In this document: positions 34,532-44,934 of the stretch, in pieces
How the letters are laid out: the number at the start of each line of letters is the position of its first letter
Position numbering within the stretch: the first letter of the stretch is position 1
Assembly: GCF_002705925.1 (NCBI RefSeq)
Contig: NZ_NKRE01000001.1
Location: forward strand, 3,582,604 to 3,646,603
DNA from: Mycobacterium ostraviense
GTDB lineage: Bacteria; Actinomycetota; Actinomycetes; Mycobacteriales; Mycobacteriaceae
Length of the DNA: 64,000 nucleotides
Direction of reading: 5' to 3'
Position numbers and translations under genes: made by a program
Notes under the pieces: generated by a model
The model's database searches: none
Told to the model about the DNA's origin: nothing
What the model saw: only the letters and a program-made list of their open reading frames with translations

Positions 34532-36394
34532 TTAGCGTGCGGCTAGTTTGAGCACCCGGTTGTTGTTGCTGTCGGTCACGTAGAAGTTTCCGGCTGCATC
34601 TACCGCGACGCCTTCGGGATGGTTGAGCCCGCTGAGCGGTAGCACGGTTTGGGAGCCGGCTCCCGCCGGCAATTTCAGGATCTGGTTCTTGGGAGAGTCG
34701 CTGACGTAGACGGCACCGGTCTGGTCTACCGCGACGGCCGTGGGGAAGACGAGCTCGGTGAACGGAAGGATGATCTGAGTGCTCGCTCCGGCGGGCAGTT
34801 CGAGCACCCGGTTGTTGTAGGCGTCGCAGACATACACCGCGCCCGAGCTGTCGACCGCCACGCCGGCGGGAGCTTTCAGGCCGGTGAACGGCAGCACGGT
34901 CTGGGGGCCGTCACCGCCGGACAATTTCAGCACCCGGTTGTTAGGCGTGTCGACGACGTAGACGTTGCCGGCGGTATCGACCGCCAGACCCGCGGAATCC
35001 TCGGCGCCGGTGTCGGCCAGCTTCGACTGGCTGGTGGCGCCGGCGGGCAGGGTGAGCACCTCGCCACGGGCGTCGGAGACGTACACGGTGCCAGTGCTGT
35101 CCACCGCCAGGGATTGGGGGCGGTTGAGTCCGGTGAACGGCAGCTCGGTCTCGGCGAACGAACCGGACGCCAGCTGCACCACCCGATTGTTGTAGTAGTC
35201 GCCGACGTAGACGGCGCCACCGGGGCCCACCGCGACCGGGGTGGGGCCGTTGAGCCCGGTGAACGGCAGCACGACCGGTGCTGGCCGGAGCGGCTCGGAT
35301 GGTTCCGCAGCTTGCGAGACGGTATGGACCGTCGGGTTTCCCGCAATCGCGCCGACCGCGACGACGGCGATGACCAGGGCAGCGGCCGCGCCGCCGAGTT
35401 GCCAGGGCCTGCGCCGGTGCCATGCCGGGGCGGCCTGCGAGGGCGGTGGTGCGGCCGTCTCCGATCGGGGTGGCCTCTCGGCGGTCCCGTTGTTGTCGGG
35501 TGTCACGTCGGTCGGCTGCGATCCCGCCGGGGTGGGGGCGTCGCCATTCGGGGTGCGCGCCGCGTCGCACGGGCCGAACTCGGATGCGTCGTCGAGCACC
35601 TGGCGAGCCGCGGCGGCCGGCTCCCGGGCGGTTGGGTAACGCTGGTCGGAGTCCTTGGCCAATCCCCGGGCGATCACCTCGTCGAACCCGGCCGGCAGGT
35701 CGGGCTTGACGTCGGTGGGCCGCGGCGGGTCCTGTGTCGTGTGCCCGGTGAACTGCTGCTCGAGCGTTTCACCCGGAAACGGCAACTGACCGGTGAGGCA
35801 CTCGTAGAGCACACACGCCAGCGCGTAGATGTCGACGCAGGCATCGTTGGTCCCGTCGGTGAAACGCTCCGGCGCCATGTAGCCCCAGGTGCCCAGGATC
35901 GAGCCGGTGTAGGTCAATTTCGGTGCGGCTTCGCCGCGGGCTATCCCGAAATCGATCAGGTAGACGAACTCGTCGGCGGTGATCAACAGATTGGACGGCT
36001 TGACGTCGCGGTGCACCAATCCCTGTTCGTGGGCGGCGAGCGCCACCGCCACCTGCTCGACGATCGTGACGGTCAGCTCGGGGGTCAGGTGACCGTCACG
36101 GTTGAGCAGGGCCTGCACATCGGTGCCGTCGACGACCGGCATCACCAGATAGAGCTGGCCGTCGATTTCGTCGGCCTCGTGAATCGGGATGACGTGCGGT
36201 TCGTTCAATTGGGCGACACCATAGGCCTCGCGGCGGAACCGTTCCCGGTATCCCGGCTCGGTGGCCAGCTCCGGCGCCAGCACCTTGATGGCAACCTCGC
36301 GACGCATCTTGGTGTCATGGGCACGATAAACCTTGCCCATGGCTCCCTCGCCGATCACCTCGATCAGCTGGTAGCGCCCGAACAACGTATCCAC
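34532..36394 (-). CDS. PknD-like Ser/Thr kinase with NHL beta-propeller
   Basis: 620 residues. The kinase domain (about 8-270) has GEGAMGKVYRA, the ATP-binding Lys in VAIKVLAPE, HRDVKPSN and DFGIA, and ends near residue 270. A Pro/Thr-rich juxtamembrane linker follows, then one membrane segment (about 335-355, LGGAAAALVIAVVAVGAIAG). Six NHL repeats follow, with a FTGLNxPxxVAVDxxGxVYV pattern, which fold as a six-blade propeller outside the cell. This is the PknD architecture (Rv0931c in M. tuberculosis), but the location next to patatin/MFS genes instead of the phosphate genes suggests an extra paralogue. The propeller ligand is unknown. Confidence 0.9.
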   Translation of the reverse strand: MDTLFGRYQLIEVIGEGAMGKVYRAHDTKMRREVAIKVLAPELATEPGYRERFRREAYGVAQLNEPHVIPIHEADEIDGQLYLVMPVVDGTDVQALLNRDGHLTPELTVTIVEQVAVALAAHEQGLVHRDVKPSNLLITADEFVYLIDFGIARGEAAPKLTYTGSILGTWGYMAPERFTDGTNDACVDIYALACVLYECLTGQLPFPGETLEQQFTGHTTQDPPRPTDVKPDLPAGFDEVIARGLAKDSDQRYPTAREPAAAARQVLDDASEFGPCDAARTPNGDAPTPAGSQPTDVTPDNNGTAERPPRSETAAPPPSQAAPAWHRRRPWQLGGAAAALVIAVVAVGAIAGNPTVHTVSQAAEPSEPLRPAPVVLPFTGLNGPTPVAVGPGGAVYVGDYYNNRVVQLASGSFAETELPFTGLNRPQSLAVDSTGTVYVSDARGEVLTLPAGATSQSKLADTGAEDSAGLAVDTAGNVYVVDTPNNRVLKLSGGDGPQTVLPFTGLKAPAGVAVDSSGAVYVCDAYNNRVLELPAGASTQIILPFTELVFPTAVAVDQTGAVYVSDSPKNQILKLPAGAGSQTVLPLSGLNHPEGVAVDAAGNFYVTDSNNNRVLKLAAR

Positions 36395-36653
36395 AATCCG
36401 CCTCCTGACAGGGCTTGCATGCTACCCAACGGCCGCGACAGGGTGCCGCGCCGCGAGTTGCACGGCACCTGCGCCGACGGCAGTCGCCGCAGGTCGAAGC
36501 GGGTAACCGGGCCGATACGTGACACGCGTCGCAGCCGCGGTCGCTCGGCGAGGTGCGCTGGCGATACGCCGCCGGCTTTTCCCGCGGTGGCACAGGGCGC
36601 TCCGGCCTGCCGGATCATCGTCAAGGCTGCCGCGCCGGTAGTGTTGCTCAGCT

Positions 36654-36975
36654 ATGGCCACCGCAAGCCCGGCGGATGCTTCGTCGGCGCTCACGCGCGT
36701 GGAAGTGCTCGGCAATATCGGGCCCACCTGGTTCGCCTCGGTCATGGGCACCGGAATCGTGGCCATTGCCGGGGCCACCCTGCCAGTCCACCTGCCGAGG
36801 TTGCGCGCCTTTGCCGAAGCGGTCTGGGTGATCGCGCGGTCCTGCTGGTCGTGCTGATCGTCCTGGTCGGCGGGCACTGGTTGCGCCATCCCACGGTGGC
36901 CCGCACGCACGCCCGCAATCCGCAGCTGGCCCACTTCTACGGCGCCGCACCCATGGTGCTGATGACCGTCGGCCC
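36654..36975 (+). pseudogene. TDT-family (tellurite/C4-dicarboxylate) transporter remnant
   Basis: ATG 36654 opens MATASPADASSALTRVEVLG and GPTWFASVMGTGIVAIAGAT, the start of SLAC1/TDT transporters. The frame is lost near 36835. A second frame continues with LLVVLIVLVGGHWLRHPTVA and NPQLAHFYGAAPMVLMTVG, which is the normal next part of the family. Similarity ends near 36975, at roughly residue 110 of about 380, and the MFS gene follows directly. It is a truncated and frameshifted relic. Confidence 0.75.
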
Positions 36976-37002
36976 GGCCGGATGGCCGGGCACCCGCCGT
37001 CG

Positions 37003-38232
37003 TCAATGTGCCGGTTGCCGGACTCGTCCGTACCTGGCCATGGCCCAGGTGAGCAACACGAATGCTGTTGTGCCACATGCCACGTACAACAGCCCCAGCG
37101 GTGTCTGGGTGCGTTCATGGAATGCGCCGACAGCGGCCATGGCGGCGCTGACCACGAGATAGCCGATGCCGCTCACCAGACCGCCGATCAAGCCGAGATT
37201 GCGGGCGAAAAGGCCCATCGCCAGGCCGTACATCTGCGGGCAGAGCACCCCGCACCCGGCCAAGGCCAGACTGGAGCCGATCGTGAGTGCCCATGCGTCG
37301 TTTCCGATCAGCAGTCCCGATCCGACCAGTATCGAGCTGCCGATGCCGAAGACCGTCAGTGCGCCCATGGCCAGCCGGCGCGCCGAGAGGCGAACCGCCA
37401 GAATGCCGCAGGCCAGTTCGCCGCACAGATTGGCCACCCCGACGATCAGTGCCATCAACCCGTAGGCCGCCGGCGAGAAACCCAGGTTCTGCTGGTAAAG
37501 GAAGGGTCCGGCCACCCCGAACGCAAGCTGCGCCGAGGCCATCAGGCCGAAAACCAGCACGAAGCTGGTGAACACCCGATGCCGCAGCGCGGCGGCCATT
37601 ACCCGGACGGTCGCCCTCGGGTGGATCGGTGAACGCTTCTGCCGCGCAAGCGTTTCGGGCAAAAATAGCACCACGACCACCGCGGCGAGCGCGGCCAACG
37701 CCGCGATCGAAGCGAACACCAGCCGCCAGTCGAGAAACTCGACCAGCACCCCGCCCGCCGCGGGCGCCAGCACCGGCGCCAACCCCCACGCGACGCCGAG
37801 CAGTCCCGACACCGACGTCAATCGCCGGCCGCGGAAGCAATCCGCGGCAATGGCGTAGGGCACCACCATGCAGGCGGACGCGGCCGCGCCCTCGACGAAG
37901 CGCGCCGCGAGAAGCACCGGCACGCTGCCGGCTACCGCGCACAGCACGCTGGTGGCGACAACGATGCCCAGGCAGGTCAGCAGGACCGGTTTGCGGCCCC
38001 GGGCGTCCGCGATGACTCCGACGGGGACGAGCGCCAAACTCATCCCAAGCAAGTAGGCCGCCACGGTGTGTTGCATCACCGTCGGCGAGGCGCGCAGATC
38101 GACGGCCATCTGTGGCAGCGCGGGGGTGTACAGGTCCAGCGGTATCTGGCTCATCGGCACGACGAACATCAGGATCGCAACGAGATACCGTGGCGGCGAC
38201 GCGGGCCCATGTTCGGGATACGCGTCCCTCAC
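37003..38232 (-). CDS. MFS efflux transporter, Bcr/CflA type
   Basis: 409 residues with 12 predicted membrane segments. Motif A appears as GVIADARGRKPVLL near residue 75, and the Bcr/CflA family start PMSQIPLDLYTPALPQMAVDL lies near 25. VAWGLAPVLAPAAGGVL near 147 is the antiporter motif C. Proton-driven drug or metabolite export is the likely role. No regulator is adjacent. Confidence 0.88.
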   Translation of the reverse strand: MRDAYPEHGPASPPRYLVAILMFVVPMSQIPLDLYTPALPQMAVDLRASPTVMQHTVAAYLLGMSLALVPVGVIADARGRKPVLLTCLGIVVATSVLCAVAGSVPVLLAARFVEGAAASACMVVPYAIAADCFRGRRLTSVSGLLGVAWGLAPVLAPAAGGVLVEFLDWRLVFASIAALAALAAVVVVLFLPETLARQKRSPIHPRATVRVMAAALRHRVFTSFVLVFGLMASAQLAFGVAGPFLYQQNLGFSPAAYGLMALIVGVANLCGELACGILAVRLSARRLAMGALTVFGIGSSILVGSGLLIGNDAWALTIGSSLALAGCGVLCPQMYGLAMGLFARNLGLIGGLVSGIGYLVVSAAMAAVGAFHERTQTPLGLLYVACGTTAFVLLTWAMARYGRVRQPAH

Positions 38233-38318
38233 AACGCCGGATCATAGACCGGGTCATCGCTCGTCAAGGCGAATCGCTGGGAGATCGAACCCCCGGGGTG
38301 CGGTGGGGTGGCCGGTCG

Positions 38319-39008
38319 ATGCGAAGATTGCAGGCCGTGACAGCTAATTGGGGTGCGGTGCTGGCCAGTCTGGTTCCGCTCGCGCTCGTGATCGCGGTTT
38401 CGCCGTTGACGGTCATCCCGGCGGTCCTGGTGCTGCACGCGCCGCGGCCGCGGCCGACGGGCCTGGCATTCCTGGTCGGCTGGCTGCTGGGGCTGGCGGC
38501 GGTGACCGCGATCTTCATCGCGGGGTCCGGCCTGCTCGGCGGCCTGCACCGGACGCCGCCGGCCTGGGCGTCCTGGGTGCGGGTGGTCCTTGGTTCAGCG
38601 CTGATCCTGTTCGGCGGTTACCGTTGGCTGACCCGCCATGGGCACGCCGAATCGCCGCGCTGGATGCGGTCGTTCTCGACGATTACTCCGCGGCGCGCCG
38701 GCATTACCGCGGCGGTGCTGGTGGTGCTGCGACCCGAGGTGCTGATCATTTGCCTGGCGGGCGGATTGGCTATCGGCACCGGTGCGCTCGGCGTTGCCGG
38801 TAAGTGGATATGCGCCGCGATCTTCGTCGCCCTCGCCGGGAGTACGGTCGCCTTCCCGATAGTGGGTTACCTGACTGCCGGTGATCGCCTCGACGAGCCG
38901 CTGACCCGGCTCAAAGATTGGATGGCGAAGAACCACGCCGCAATGCTCGCGGTGGTGTTGGTTTTGATCGGAGTGATGGTGCTCTACAACGGGATCCGTG
39001 CGCTATGA
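38319..39008 (+). CDS. GAP-family membrane protein
   Basis: 229 residues from ATG 38319 (GTG 38337 is an alternative with a cleaner N-terminus). Six membrane segments, with PLTVIPAVLVLHAPRPRPTG and FLVGWLLGLAAVTAIFIAGS, are typical of the GAP / LysE-like family. Members in mycobacteria (for example Sap) help move or address glycolipids such as sulfolipid-1. Here no glycolipid genes are adjacent, so the cargo is unknown. The 3' end faces the convergent patatin gene eight bases away. Confidence 0.82.
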   Translation: MRRLQAVTANWGAVLASLVPLALVIAVSPLTVIPAVLVLHAPRPRPTGLAFLVGWLLGLAAVTAIFIAGSGLLGGLHRTPPAWASWVRVVLGSALILFGGYRWLTRHGHAESPRWMRSFSTITPRRAGITAAVLVVLRPEVLIICLAGGLAIGTGALGVAGKWICAAIFVALAGSTVAFPIVGYLTAGDRLDEPLTRLKDWMAKNHAAMLAVVLVLIGVMVLYNGIRAL

Positions 39009-39015
39009 CGTGCTT

Positions 39016-42000
39016 TCACCGGCGTCCGGGCTTGGCGGCCGCGATGACCGTGACGCCCAGCGCGACCGCGCCCACGGCGATCAGCGGCCGCCACCACTGT
39101 TCGCCGAGCCAGTAGATATTGGCGCCCAGCAGGCCGGGATGGTCCGCGTCGCCGAACAGCCAGCTGCGTGCGACGGGCGTTGCCAACGAAAGCACCGCGC
39201 CGGCCAGCGTGACCGAGAGCAGCGCAAAAAGCGACCTGCTGGAGAACTGCCATGTTCCCAGGACGATCAGATAGCTACCGGTTCCGGCCATGATCAGGCC
39301 GGTGACGCCGAGCACCGTTGCCGATTGAATCGCGGTGACAACACCGAGGATCAGCAGCATCGCGCCGACCATGATCGTGGTCCGGGCAATGCCTTTGGCC
39401 AACGACACGACCCGGTATCCACCGAGCGCCAGGGTTCGTAGGGTAACCACGGATGGTTTGAAAGCGCTGGGAAGCGACCGAATCGAGCCTGCCGCCGCGG
39501 ATGCGGTCGCGACGGCCTTCGCGAGGGTTTGCGCCATCAGCGGTGATCGCTTGTCGCTGGCAAACGTTTCACCCGCGACCGGATTCTCGTTCAAGAGAGC
39601 GTATTTGGCGTCCCCCGGGGTTGCGGCCAACACTTTCTTGGCCCAGGTCCGCGACGTTGTCGGGCTCCAATCCGGCCGCTGACCCGGCTGCGGGTCGATC
39701 ACCGTGGTGGCCAGTGTGTCCAGCTCCTCGTCGAGGATTCGCTGGTGCCACGCCTGCGCCAGCCACAGCGCGGTCAGCGGAATGCTCGTCGGCAACGGCA
39801 TCGTCGGGTCGTCCAGAAATGCCAGCTCGTCGAGCACCATGGTTTCGGTCAGCAGCTGCTCAGGACCGCCACCAAAGGTCGGCAGCCGGTAGCCCGAACG
39901 CGGAAACTCAGGTGCGCCCAAGGCTTTGAGTTGGCGCAGAACCACTGCGCCCGGCTCTCGGGTCCGGGCGTGCCGACCCGGGTCTGCGCGATCCAGTGCA
40001 CACGTCGTGGGTTCAGCAGCACATGGACGAGCCAGCCGGCTCCGTCGAGCCGTCCCCACATCCAGTCATTGACTCGCCAGGACCGCTTGTAGAAGGCGCC
40101 GAACTGATGGAACTGCATACCGGTGAGCTTCTGCTGGGCACTGCGGCAGTCGGGCGCGAGCAGACTGCGGGTATCGGCACTGACCTGCACGAGCTCCACC
40201 GGCTGCTCGATGCCCGAGTCTGCCGGCAGCATGGCCCGCTGTGTCGCGGCCAGGTCGAACAATTTCGTCGCTATCGCGGTGGAGTCGTCCCCGGCCCCCA
40301 GGTAGTCCAGGTAGGCATCGAACGCACTGGGACCAACGCGATCATGTGACAGCAACGCACCTCGATCGGCGCCGACGGCAGCTGCGGCGTTGGCGCACAA
40401 CCGCTTCAGCGTGTCGTAGCCGTTGACCAATGCGTCGCCGAGCCGGTCCCAGGCGTCCTGTTGCACCGCCAACTGTTGGAGATAGCCGTCGGCGATCAAG
40501 GCGGCCGCATCCTTGAGCGACCCTTCGCGGATGGACGTGTTCTCGCATATCGCGCGCACCAGACCACCCAGGTCGACTGCGGTGGGCGACGGGCCGGCGG
40601 CATGGATAGCGGCGGTGAGCGCTGCCAATTCGGCGATATCGGCGTCCGACTTCGCCAGGCGGTATGCCGCCTGGGCGACGGCGAGCGCGCTGCCTTTCGC
40701 AAGCTCGTATGCCGGCTGGCCATACCGGGCGAGGTCGGCGGTGCTCTCGGGCAGCGGCTGGTGTGGCGGTTGCGACCAACAACTCAGTAGCGCCTCGGTG
40801 ATGTGTTGGCGGCACGCCTTCTCGGTGTCGACCGCCGCCAGTTCGGGTTCCCAATTCTTGGGAACCCGTTCGGTTGCGGTGCTCGACGCCGGTAGCCAGC
40901 TGCCGAGCTGGCGGAACAGCGCATCGGTCAGCTGGCGCGCATGTTTTTGTGCCTCGCGTGCCTGGTAGTCGGTCAGTAGCGGCGGTGTCAGCAGCCGAGA
41001 GCCTTGCGGCAGCGTCGCGGCCAGCTCCGCCAGGCGCAACTTGGCGTCGATCCGGGCCGCCGTGCGGTCCTGATGCCCGCGAATCGCTCGCAGGTCGGTC
41101 GCGATCGACTGGGTGGTGATCGCGCCCAGATCCCGCAGCAGACTGGCGAGCAGCCCGAGCCGCTCGTCGGCGCTGTCCGCCGCCGCTTGTTGCATCAGGT
41201 TCGGTGGGGGTCCGGACGACGGGACGACGAACAGCAGCACCCGGCGCACCGGACGCCGGGCGGGACGGTCGCAGATGCGTTTGAGCAGCACGTCAATGGG
41301 CCGGTTGTCGAGCAGGCTGCCGTCGGCGACCCAGTGCGGGCGGGTGATATTGGCGTAGGGCGCCATCGGCGGTCGCGCCGGGATGGTGCCCTGCGCAGGG
41401 GTTCCCTTCATGAAGGGCACAAAGGAGGGCTCGAACGCGAGGGGAAACGAGGCCGAGCTGCGCGCCGCCAGCGCCAGAGCCGCGGCGATGCCCGGCTCCG
41501 TCAGGTCCGCCTCGGTGAAGGTGAACAGACCACGGCGGTTGACGTATTGGACGCGAGTGCCGAACGAATCGGTGAAGCTGCTCGCCTCTCCGGACAGCAG
41601 CGTGGTCGTCACGTACAGGGTGGTGGATGGGATGCGGATGCCGCCGGGAAACTCCGGCGGCGGGAACGGACCGATCTCGAGTCTGGGCAGCTCCGTCGCC
41701 AAGGTGGCGAACAGCCGCTCGTCGCCGTACAGCAGGGACGGCGTGAACTCGTCCCGCGGGTCTCGCAATAGGTCGGTCAGGGACCCGAGATCGAGCCACA
41801 GGTCCCGCAGCCCGCCGAGGTCAGCGCCCGAGATGCGCGACGACGCAAGCAACGCCGCGTTGATGGCGCCCCCGCTTGTCCCAGACAGGATGTCGACGTC
41901 GACGATCATGTCGAGCAGGTCGATGAGTTGGGCGTAAAGCCGCAGGGATGCCGTCGACTCGGTGGTGAGCCGGCTGTTCGTCGGGAAGCTCCCGCCCGCC

Positions 42001-42149
42001 CTTCGCCATTGTGAGGCTTGCGCCAGCAGGTTGAGCTCGCGCGCGACGCCGGCCATCCAGACCGTGAGACTGACCCCGCCCGTCATCATCGTGGCGAGCC
42101 GGAGTTCCAGCGTCAGCTGGGTCACCGGTGTCGGCTGTTCGAATGCCAT
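39016..42149 (-). pseudogene. Patatin-like protein with C-terminal membrane part (Rv3479-like), frameshifted
   Basis: From ATG 42149 (GAGGGG upstream) the N-terminal patatin domain shows TGGVSLTVWMAGVARELNLL for the oxyanion hole, GTSGGAINAALL with the nucleophile Ser near residue 105, and WVADGSLLDNRPIDVL with the catalytic Asp near 290. This frame stops at 39849. Near 39955 a shift to the next frame restores PGAVVLRQLKALGAPEF and leads to a C-terminal region with three or four membrane segments ending at 39016. Joined length is about 1,044 residues, matching the roughly 1,020 of Rv3479. It is either a real frameshift removing the membrane part or a sequence error. Likely lipid acyl hydrolase. 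Confidence 0.82.
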
Positions 42150-42315
42150 CGCGCACCCCTCAATGTCTGGAGTCGGCTGATTGAGCCGCATCCCGGGGCT
42201 TAGATTAGCCAGAGCGCGTCTCAGCTATGGAAACCCGTTGAGCTGCAAACACGCGCGCCGACTTCAGCAGGTTAAAGCATGTCAAGATCGATTCCGTTGA
42301 TTGCGAGTTGACTAA

Positions 42316-43299
42316 GTGATTCCGCGTCGGCGTACCCCACCATTTCGCGCTCCCTCGGGCCAAGTCGTGCTGGGAAGCATCGCCGAACTGGGCTATCAGC
42401 GCTTGGGCGGGATCGAGCAGTGGGTCATCATCCGCGGGCAGAACCTGGGCAATCCAGTGCTCATCTACTTGCACGGAGGGCCGGGCTTCAGCGGAACTCG
42501 TTTGTTCCGCCACTTCAACGCCGATCTGCAGAAAAGCTTTACGGCCGTCTACTGGGACCAGCGCGGAGCGGGCCAGTCCTTCGAGCGCGCTATTGACCCA
42601 TCGTCGATGACGGTCGATCAGTTCGTCGCGGACCTGGATGACCTTGTTGACGTGGTACGCGCCCGGACCGGCGCAAGTAAGGTCATCATCTTCGGGCACT
42701 CCTGGGGCTCGGTCCTCGGGGTACTCTATGCCGCTCGATTCCCGCACAAGGTCGCTGCCTACGTCGGCAGCGGGCAGATCGGCAATTGGCAAGCCGCCGA
42801 GTCGGCGTCGTATGCCTTTGCGTTAGCCGAGGCGCACCGTCGCCACCACCGCAAGGCCCTCAAGGAGCTGCAAGCGCTCGGCCCGCCGCCGTATCCCGCC
42901 GCAAGCGTGTTCAAGCAGCGCACCTGGCTACAGCGCTTCGGCGGCCAGTTGAGGCCACGAGTGTTGTGGAAGTTCGGTCGAATTTCTCTCGCTGGGACCG
43001 AAGCATAGATCCTTGATGTGATCAACCAATTCCGTGGCTTCCGGTTTTCGATGGACGTGATGTGGGACCAGGTGTCGACACTTGATTTGCTGCAGCTCGC
43101 TCCCGAGTTGCAGATGCCGGTGTTCTTCTTTCTCGGCCGCCATGATCACTGGGTGCCGCCGGAAACCAGCATGGCCTACTTCGAGGTCTTGCGCGCGCCA
43201 TCGAAAACCGTTGTGTGGTTTGACGACTCAGGACACGAGCCGTTCATGGATGAACCCCTCGAGTTCAATCGCATGATGGTGGTGCGACCGGTCAGCTGA
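42316..43299 (+). pseudogene. Alpha/beta hydrolase (proline iminopeptidase-like) with in-frame amber stop
   Basis: One continuous frame, from GTG 42316 to the stop at 43297-43299, is broken by TAG at 43006-43008. The first part has YLHGGPGFSGTR (HGGPG oxyanion motif) near residue 56 and the nucleophile elbow GHSWGSVLG near 126. The part after the stop has FFLGRHDHWVPPE with the acid Asp and DSGHEPFMDEP with the catalytic His. All three catalytic residues are therefore present but split. Full length without the stop would be about 327 residues, normal for the family. The 5' product (230 residues) would be inactive. Confidence 0.85.
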
Positions 43300-43668
43300 C
43301 CGATCCGGGATGAGCAGTTCCCAATAGCGTGCCGGGTGAGCACCACCTGCGTCGACTGTGTACTGGCAGCGAGGACACGCCGGGAGATGCCGCCGTGGTT
43401 GCACTTTCGGCGGAGGACAGCTGATCACCGCCGCGGAGGGGTGCTCGTCGCATGGTGTCTGGCCGACCCGAAGCTGGGCGAAAGGGAGATCGCCGCACAG
43501 CTTTTCGCCCATGCCCGAGATCCCGGGTGCTGCGCGAAAAGATGATCGTGGGCTACGCAACGCGGCGCGCGAACCCGCGTCGGGCGGGCTGCCCGGCGGT
43601 TGTTCGGACTTTGGCGCAGGGAGGGCGGCAACACGACCGGCTGACCCGTAGCTTGGCCTTAACATCAG
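43300..43668. other. 369-base gap without a convincing gene
   Basis: Short frames exist on both strands (for example 43336-43545 plus) but none has a ribosome site, homologous motif or consistent codon pattern. Cys-rich stretches in two overlapping frames may be the remains of a lost gene. I cannot identify it. Confidence 0.35.
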
Positions 43669-44547
43669 GTGATGACGACTGCACCGGAATCGTTCTCGAT
43701 CCAGGGGCCGGGCGGGGTCCGCATCGTCGCCGACCGATTGGGTGATCCGCGGGCGCGCGCCGTGGTGTTCCTGCACGGCGGCGGGCAGACCCGTCGCTCT
43801 TGGGGGCGGGCGGCTGCCGCGGTGGCCGAACGGGGTTGGCAAGCCGTCACCGTCGACTTGCGGGGCCACGGCGAATCGGACTGGTCCAGCGAAGGCGACT
43901 ACCGCGTCGTGAGCTTCGCCCGCGACGTCCAGGAGCTGCTGCACGGCCTGCCCCCGTACCCAGTCCTGGTAGGTGCTTCGCTGGGTGGGTTCACCGCGAT
44001 GCTGCTGGCCGGCGAGCTCGCGCCGGGCATCGCCAGCGCGGTGGTGCTGGTGGACATCGTGCCGAACATGGACCCCTCCGGGGCGAATCGGGTGCACGCT
44101 TTCATGGCCAACCGGGTGGAATCGGGGTTCGTTTCACTCGACGAAGTTGCTGACATGATCGCCGAGTACAACCCGCATCGCCCACGACCGTCCGATCTGG
44201 AAGGTCTGACCACCAACCTGCGCCGCCGCGGCGATCGCTGGTATTGGCACTGGGACCCGCAATTCATCAGCGGGACCGCGGCGTTTCCCCCGATCGAGGT
44301 CACCGAGGCCGACCGCCTGTACGCCGCCGTCGCGGCGATCCTGCGCGGTGGAGTGCCCATGCTGCTCATTCGTGGCCAGATGAGTGACCTGGTCAGTCAG
44401 GAGCGCGCGGACGAATTTCTGTCCCGCTTCCCGCAGGTGGAGTTCACCGACGTGCGCGGCGCGGGGCACATGGTGGCCGGTGACCGCAACGACATCTTCG
44501 CCGGCGCTGTCCTGGACTTCTTGGCCCGCAGGCTCGACAACGCGTGA
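43669..44547 (+). CDS. Alpha/beta hydrolase
   Basis: 292 residues with FLHGGGQTRRSWGR near residue 27, DLRGHGESDW near 63, the nucleophile elbow GASLGGFTA near 102, an acid Asp region (MLLIRGQMSDLVSQ) near 230 and a late His in RGAGHMVAGDRND near 265. The fold resembles epoxide hydrolases and cofactor-free haloperoxidase-like proteins (Bpo) common in mycobacteria. There is no secretion signal. Substrate unknown. Confidence 0.85.
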   Translation: MMTTAPESFSIQGPGGVRIVADRLGDPRARAVVFLHGGGQTRRSWGRAAAAVAERGWQAVTVDLRGHGESDWSSEGDYRVVSFARDVQELLHGLPPYPVLVGASLGGFTAMLLAGELAPGIASAVVLVDIVPNMDPSGANRVHAFMANRVESGFVSLDEVADMIAEYNPHRPRPSDLEGLTTNLRRRGDRWYWHWDPQFISGTAAFPPIEVTEADRLYAAVAAILRGGVPMLLIRGQMSDLVSQERADEFLSRFPQVEFTDVRGAGHMVAGDRNDIFAGAVLDFLARRLDNA

Positions 44548-44568
44548 CGTCAGCGCGCGGCCGACGGG

Positions 44569-44877
44569 TCAGCGCTCGAGCGCCTGGATGAGGAGATTCT
44601 TGATCTCGGCCAAGGATGTTTCCAGCGAACGGATGCGTTGGTTGGAGTCGTCGGCGGTGGCTCTCATCTCACTGGCGTAACCCCGAAGCACGTCGGCGAG
44701 CGGTTGCTGCGTTTCGCCGAAGGCCTTGATGGCCTCGACCATCGAGCGGTAATCGGCCTGCGATTTCTCCACCGCCGCGACACGTGCTTTCAGATTTGCC
44801 AGCACGCCGTCGAGATCCTCTGGTGTGGCCACGTCGGCATCGTAAGGGTTGTGCGGATTGATTGTCGGAATTTTCAT
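44569..44877 (-). CDS. 102-residue coiled-coil protein, unknown
   Basis: Starts MKIPTINPHNPYDADVATPE and then forms one long amphipathic helix with heptad-like spacing (LANLKARVAAVEKSQADYRS to SLAEIKNLLIQALE). No membrane segment or Cys. The next leftward gene upstream encodes a secreted protein 57 bases away, so they may be cotranscribed. Function unknown. Confidence 0.6.
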   Translation of the reverse strand: MKIPTINPHNPYDADVATPEDLDGVLANLKARVAAVEKSQADYRSMVEAIKAFGETQQPLADVLRGYASEMRATADDSNQRIRSLETSLAEIKNLLIQALER

Positions 44878-44934
44878 TCTGGCCAGGGTGGCCGGGTCAC
44901 CGGTGCCGAGATCCGCGGGCGGCGGGCGCGGGCG

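Noticed and set aside
34649..37162. An 837-codon open frame on the plus strand
   Set aside because: It lies opposite the PknD-like gene, has no domain or ribosome site, and reflects GC-rich third positions of the true gene. Only its last part (TDT remnant) is meaningful.
43336..43545. A 69-codon plus-strand frame with several Cys
   Set aside because: No ribosome site, no known motif, and neighbouring frames look equally plausible; at best a remnant.
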